This document shows positions 58,021-61,678 of a stretch of 61,678 nt of DNA, in pieces. Position 1 is the stretch's first letter. Each line of letters begins with the position of its first letter. The stretch lies in contig NZ_QLZA01000014.1 of NCBI RefSeq assembly GCF_009371885.1, positions 1 to 61,678 of the forward strand. Direction: 5' to 3'. This DNA comes from Bifidobacterium tibiigranuli. Lineage in GTDB: Bacteria > Actinomycetota > Actinomycetes > Actinomycetales > Bifidobacteriaceae. The translations under genes and the position numbers were made by a program. The notes below the pieces were generated by a model, which was not told the origin of the DNA, ran no database searches, and saw only the letters and a program-made list of their open reading frames with translations.

Positions 58021-59131
58021 ACAGTCGCTCCGCCGCCACATCGATGGCCTCGTCGGTCGCGGTCGAGGAGATGCGCAGGAAGTCCGGCGCGCCGTAGAAC
58101 TCGCCGGGGCTCACGATGATGCCGAGCTTCGCCAAGTCCTCGATATCCTGCCAGCAGCCGCCAGACAGGGCATGAACCCAGACATAGAGCGCGCCTGAGG
58201 GCATTCTGACGTCGTAGCCGTACTCGCTCAGCGCCCGAACCAGCCTGGCGAGCCGCTGCTGATAGCGTTTGCGCTGTTCAAAGACCGCAGTCGTATCACG
58301 CAATGCGGCCACCATCGCGGCCTGCACCGGGCCGGAGATGATCTGGCCAATCTGCTTGCGGTAGACGCTCATCTCGTCGATGATGCGCCTGTCGCCCGCA
58401 ATGAACGCCGTGCGATAGCCTGCCATATTCGATTGCTTGCTCAAGGAGTACAGCGCCAGAATACCGTCGGCGCTCCCGGCGCACACGTTGGCGCTCAGCG
58501 CGCTCGGCGAAGCGTCGGAGCACCAGCTCATCAGCGCGTAGCATTCATCGCTGAGCACCACGGCCCCAATCTGGCGCGCTGCGGCGACAATGCTGGTCAG
58601 CCGGGCTGCGGAGAGCACTTCGCCGGTGGGATTGCACGGCGAGTTGACCCAAATCGCCCGCACGCCGGGCACATGCCGCCACGATTCCACATCGGAGACG
58701 TCATCCACCTTGAGCACTCCGGCTCCGGCGAGCTGCGTGCCAATCTCGTACGTCGGGTAGGAGATGCGCGGCTGCACGACGACGTCGCCCTCACCCAAGT
58801 GCAGCAGCGAGGCCATCAGGGCCACCGCTTCCTTGGAACCGACTGTGGGCACCACACCGGCGCCAAGTGGTCGCAGATCGATGCCACGGCAGTTGAGGAA
58901 CCAGTCGGAGATGGCCGTGCGCAGGGCAGGCGTGCCGATCGTGGCCGGATAGCCATGCGCATTCGGCGCGTCGGCGGCTTCAGCGAGCGCTTTGCGCACG
59001 CTTTCAGGCACCGGGTCGACCGGAGAACCGACCGACAGATCGATCATGCCGCCTTCGACTTGCCGTGCGATGGCCTTGCATTCATCAAGCCGACCCCAGT
59101 CATAGGAGGTCTGGAACGTATGGAAACCCAT
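58016..59131 (-). CDS. dapC: succinyldiaminopimelate transaminase (DapC-like)
   Basis: Fold-type I aminotransferase, 371 aa: DLSVGSPVDPVPESVRKAL, PTVGSKEAVALMASLLHLGEGD, IWVNSPCNPTGEVLS, VLSDECY, and the PLP lysine in LYSLSKQSNMAGYRTAF. Immediately downstream of the ferredoxin gene by 12 bp, the same pairing as fdxC-dapC in mycobacteria. Supplies lysine and peptidoglycan precursors. Its last codon and stop lie in the tail of the repeat. Confidence 0.88.
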   Translation of the reverse strand: MGFHTFQTSYDWGRLDECKAIARQVEGGMIDLSVGSPVDPVPESVRKALAEAADAPNAHGYPATIGTPALRTAISDWFLNCRGIDLRPLGAGVVPTVGSKEAVALMASLLHLGEGDVVVQPRISYPTYEIGTQLAGAGVLKVDDVSDVESWRHVPGVRAIWVNSPCNPTGEVLSAARLTSIVAAARQIGAVVLSDECYALMSWCSDASPSALSANVCAGSADGILALYSLSKQSNMAGYRTAFIAGDRRIIDEMSVYRKQIGQIISGPVQAAMVAALRDTTAVFEQRKRYQQRLARLVRALSEYGYDVRMPSGALYVWVHALSGGCWQDIEDLAKLGIIVSPGEFYGAPDFLRISSTATDEAIDVAAERLC

Positions 59132-59143
59132 GGAGCGCGCGTC

Positions 59144-59467
59144 TCAGTCCTGGCTCTGGGGCGGCAGCGCGGCGACCCGCTCGGGGTCCTTGCCGAGCGG
59201 CCCTACGGCAGCGGCACCGCCCAGATCGCCGACTTCGGCGAAGTAGCTTTCCGCCGCATCCTTGTACCAGGCCCACTCCTCGGGCACGTCGTCCTCGTAG
59301 AAGATGGCCTCGACCGGGCACACCGGCTCGCACGCGCCGCAGTCCACACATTCATTGGGATTGATGTACAGCGAGCGCGAGCCTTCGTAGATGCAGTCCA
59401 CCGGGCATTCATCCACGCATGCCTTGTCCTTGACATCCACGCATGGCTGGGCGATTACATACGTCAT
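59144..59467 (-). CDS. 7Fe-type ferredoxin
   Basis: 107 aa. N-terminal cluster ligands CVDVKDKACVDECPVDCIY and second cluster CVDCGACEPVCPVEAI bind a [3Fe-4S] and a [4Fe-4S] cluster. The C-terminal VPEEWAWYKDAAESYFAEVG is typical of actinobacterial FdxA/FdxC. Soluble electron carrier. Strong AAGGAGGT site before ATG 59467. Co-transcribed with dapC. Confidence 0.93.
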   Translation of the reverse strand: MTYVIAQPCVDVKDKACVDECPVDCIYEGSRSLYINPNECVDCGACEPVCPVEAIFYEDDVPEEWAWYKDAAESYFAEVGDLGGAAAVGPLGKDPERVAALPPQSQD

Positions 59468-59565
59468 CGGGCGACCTCCTTGCGGCGAAACGTTGTGCAG
59501 TGCAGCACGCAAACTGCCCTTAAGCGTACCCGCGAGAGCGGACGCATGGCGCTACCACCGTCGAA

Positions 59566-60795
59566 TCAGTCAGCAACCAGATTCATGCCGATAACGACCG
59601 GCTCGGGAATCAGCCGCACCCCGTAGACGCTCTGCACGCCGTCGCGCACAGCGGTTGACAGCGCGGCGATATCACTGGCCTTGGCTCCTCCGCGATTGGT
59701 CAGCGCCAGCGTGTGACGGCTTGACAGCGCGGCCGGAGCGCCCGTGGCCACCGCGTAGCCCTTGTGGAAGCCTGCGTGGTCGATGAGCCAGGCTGCGGAG
59801 GTTTTGACTGCGGGTGAACCATCGGCAGTCGTCGCTGGGAATCGCGGTGCATCAGCGGGCAGTGCATCCGCAGCACGGACCGACAAAATCGGGTTCATGA
59901 AGAAGCTGCCGCAGCTATGCCGGTCCCAGTCGGGGCCTTCGCCGCCGGTCGCGGCCTGCTGGGAGGCAAGCGCCGCGCGGATGTTCTCTTCGCGTTTCGT
60001 GCCCTGCATGGCGGGATTGGCATAGCGCCCGGCGTCTTCCAGCATGCCTTTGGCGGCGCGCACGGCAAGCACGGCCTCGCGGATGGCGGCCGTATCCAGT
60101 TTGTCGCCAACGCCCACACCCAGCGCCTTGGCCAGCTGGCCGTTGCTTACCACGCCATAGCTGCGATGGATGAGGCGGAAGGTCACCGACAGGACAACGT
60201 AGCGCGGCGTCGGGAAGAATCTTGGCCCGGGAACACCCGGCGCGGCGTACATGCTGGTCTTCAACGCCGATGAACGATAGGCGAAGCGCAGGTCGACAGC
60301 GCCCAGATACTGCACGCGTTTGGCCTCGCGATCCCAGACTTCCACCGATTCCACGCTTGCGGCGACCTCCTGGCCGTAGGCACCAATGTTCTGCACCACC
60401 GAGGCGCCGACCATGCCTGGTATGCCGGAAAGCCCTTCGACCCCGGTCAGGCCGAGACTCACGGCGAAGGCTACGAAATCATCCCAGTTGCAGCCAGCCT
60501 CCGCATTGACATGCACGATATGCTCGCCGTTCTCTACCGGCGCGGCCTCATCGGGGACGGTTATCGCCCGGCACCCGTCGCGCACGACGACACCTTCGAA
60601 GGCGTCGTCGGCGGCAAGCATATTCGAGCCGCCGCCGATAACACACAGCGGCAACCCAGCCCGGTCGGCGTCTTCAACAGCTTCGATAATCCCTACGCGG
60701 CTCGCAGGCTCTACGAAACGCGAGATAGGGCCACCGACCCCGATGGTGGTCAGATCAGCGAAAGTCAGCGCGGAGGAAGATGGAAATGCGTTCAT
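59566..60795 (-). CDS. murB: UDP-N-acetylenolpyruvoylglucosamine reductase
   Basis: Second committed step of peptidoglycan synthesis; 409 aa, longer than the usual 300-350. FAD-binding GGGSNMLAADD and GIPGMVGASVVQNIGAYGQEVA; catalytic Ser region SCGSFFMNPI; C-terminal AAWLIDHAGFHKGYAVATGAPAALSSRHTLALTNRGGAKASDI. Type I MurB with a roughly 50-residue insertion around 180-260. The ATG lacks an obvious strong ribosome site. Confidence 0.95.
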   Translation of the reverse strand: MNAFPSSSALTFADLTTIGVGGPISRFVEPASRVGIIEAVEDADRAGLPLCVIGGGSNMLAADDAFEGVVVRDGCRAITVPDEAAPVENGEHIVHVNAEAGCNWDDFVAFAVSLGLTGVEGLSGIPGMVGASVVQNIGAYGQEVAASVESVEVWDREAKRVQYLGAVDLRFAYRSSALKTSMYAAPGVPGPRFFPTPRYVVLSVTFRLIHRSYGVVSNGQLAKALGVGVGDKLDTAAIREAVLAVRAAKGMLEDAGRYANPAMQGTKREENIRAALASQQAATGGEGPDWDRHSCGSFFMNPILSVRAADALPADAPRFPATTADGSPAVKTSAAWLIDHAGFHKGYAVATGAPAALSSRHTLALTNRGGAKASDIAALSTAVRDGVQSVYGVRLIPEPVVIGMNLVAD

Positions 60796-60893
60796 GATGT
60801 GCCATTCTAGCCAAGCAATCTATAAAATTGTCCAAATAGTCTACGCAAGTATCCAAACGGTATACAACCCTCTAGTCAACCAGCTCGGTTTAT

Positions 60894-60912
60894 AGGTCAT
60901 AAAGTGTGTCTG
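60894..60912. repeat. IS end, outer copy
   Basis: GGTCATAAAGTGTGTCTG at 60895-60912, repeated at 60984-61001. Each is followed 40 bp later by GGTTCGTGTTTG, so the two segments are about 89 bp apart and related over some 80 bp. Confidence 0.6.
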
Positions 60913-60982
60913 TTTTTGGCTTGTATCTCTTATGGCTGTAGGGCTGGGGGTGGTTCGTGTTTGGCTGGGCTGAATACGCGCC

Positions 60983-61001
60983 CGGTCATAAAGTGTGTCT
61001 G
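60983..61001. repeat. IS end, inner copy
   Basis: Second copy of GGTCATAAAGTGTGTCTG, nearest to the transposase gene; probably its true left inverted repeat. Similarity to the outer copy continues downstream through GGTTCGTGTTTG. Confidence 0.65.
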
Positions 61002-61065
61002 ATATCGGCTTTCATCCCCTGCGGGAGTACGTCTGGGGCCGGTTCGTGTTTGCTGGTTCCATGGG

Positions 61066-61560
61066 GTGATGACCAGACCCTCATGCCCCTCCTGCAATCA
61101 CGCGATGAAACGCAACGGCACCACGAGCGCGGGCACGACCCGCTGGCGGTGTCCCTCGCCCGGGTGCGGCGCGTCCAGGACCATCGGCCATGCGAGCGGA
61201 GGCGCCGGCCTCGAGGCGTTTCTGAAATGGCTGCTCTCCAAACGCACGCAGGGCGAGACCGGGATGGATCCGCGCACGTTCAGGCGCCGCACCAAGTGGT
61301 GCTGGGACTTGTGGCCTCCGGTGCCCCTGGTCGATGAGATCCACCACGTGGTGCACGTGGACGGCATCCATCTGCATCGCCAGGCGGTCGTGCTCATCGC
61401 CATAGCGGACGGGCACGTGATCGGCTGGCATGTGGCGCGCAGGGAGACCTCGGCCGGGTGGGCGAATCTCATGGCCCGCATCGCCCCGCCCGACGTGGTG
61501 GTGTGCGACGGCGGCGGCGGACTGCTGAAAGCGCTGCGTATCGCATGGCGTGGGTTATAG
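61066..61560 (+). CDS. IS1249-type (IS256-like) transposase, truncated
   Basis: 164 aa of an expected 380-400. N-terminal zinc-binding CPSCNHAMKRNGTTSAGTTRWRCPSPGCGASRT, then TFRRRTKWCWDLWPPVPLVDEIHHVVHVDGIHLHRQAVVLIAIADG with the first catalytic Asp (HVDGI) and the second in VVVCDGGGG. It stops shortly after, at LLKALRIAWRGL; the third acidic residue (E) and the C-terminus are missing. Non-functional remnant, or the IS is interrupted near its middle. Sequence to the window end gives no clear continuation. Confidence 0.75.
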   Translation: MMTRPSCPSCNHAMKRNGTTSAGTTRWRCPSPGCGASRTIGHASGGAGLEAFLKWLLSKRTQGETGMDPRTFRRRTKWCWDLWPPVPLVDEIHHVVHVDGIHLHRQAVVLIAIADGHVIGWHVARRETSAGWANLMARIAPPDVVVCDGGGGLLKALRIAWRGL

Positions 61561-61678
61561 GAACAAACGTGTTGGTTGTGTTTGGGGTTTGGCTTTGCGT
61601 CTGTAGGCGTGTCGGGGTGCTGTTTTTTCGCGGGGAGAATAGGGGGCCTGCCGGGTACTGCTGAGTTGGGTGAGAACT

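Overview
The window reads as a high-GC Gram-positive chromosome, almost certainly a Bifidobacterium. The evidence is gene content and order: MetNIQ with a diaminopimelate-type aminotransferase; an aspartokinase split into two genes beside asd and recR-dnaX; ppk followed by a Nudix/histidine-phosphatase MutT1; dapC beside a 7Fe-type ferredoxin and murB; a two-operon actinobacterial Tad pilus locus; and LPxTG pili. Species cannot be fixed from sequence alone. Annotation is by reading translated sequence and motifs; no database search was run.

Layout. 1-2.7 kb: start of an inositol-phosphate synthase (minus) divergent from a class A penicillin-binding protein. 2.7-8 kb: minus-strand methionine-type ABC transporter (metQ, metN, metI), an aminotransferase and a ketopantoate-reductase-like protein. 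8.4-12.3 kb: orphan HTH regulator, leuA, GT4 glycosyltransferase. 12.4-20.2 kb: DUF5701-like protein, asd, split aspartokinase, recR, dnaX. 20.7-26.8 kb: lipid kinase and Tad pilus genes in two minus-strand operons that share a 28-bp upstream motif. 27-33.2 kb: a probable minus-strand ncRNA, ppk, mutT1, a conserved hypothetical, structured repeats and a second candidate ncRNA, upp. 33.3-38.5 kb: nitroreductase, GDPD, UbiB-like kinase, phasin-like protein, aquaporin. 38.5-53.6 kb is an accessory surface module: a class C sortase gene interrupted by an in-frame TAG, a major pilin, a lectin-like tip pilin, a large MalT/LAL-type LuxR regulator, and a 1717-aa CshA-like fibril protein. 53.7-60.8 kb: amino-acid permease, HicA-HicB pair, tRNA-Ser(GCU), dinB, dapC, ferredoxin, murB. 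60.9 kb to the end: a truncated IS1249-type transposase preceded by two copies of an IS end.

The most interesting unit is the surface module. The promoter regions of the tip pilin gene and the giant fibril gene carry a nearly identical 22-bp element, and its core recurs inside a 30-bp perfect palindrome upstream of the LuxR-type regulator. This suggests one regulon in which the regulator controls itself, the pilus and the fibril. Other notable signals are a family of interspersed repeats made of three stem-loops whose stem sequences change while pairing is kept, two candidate ncRNAs, and many spacers filled with locus-specific short tandem repeats.
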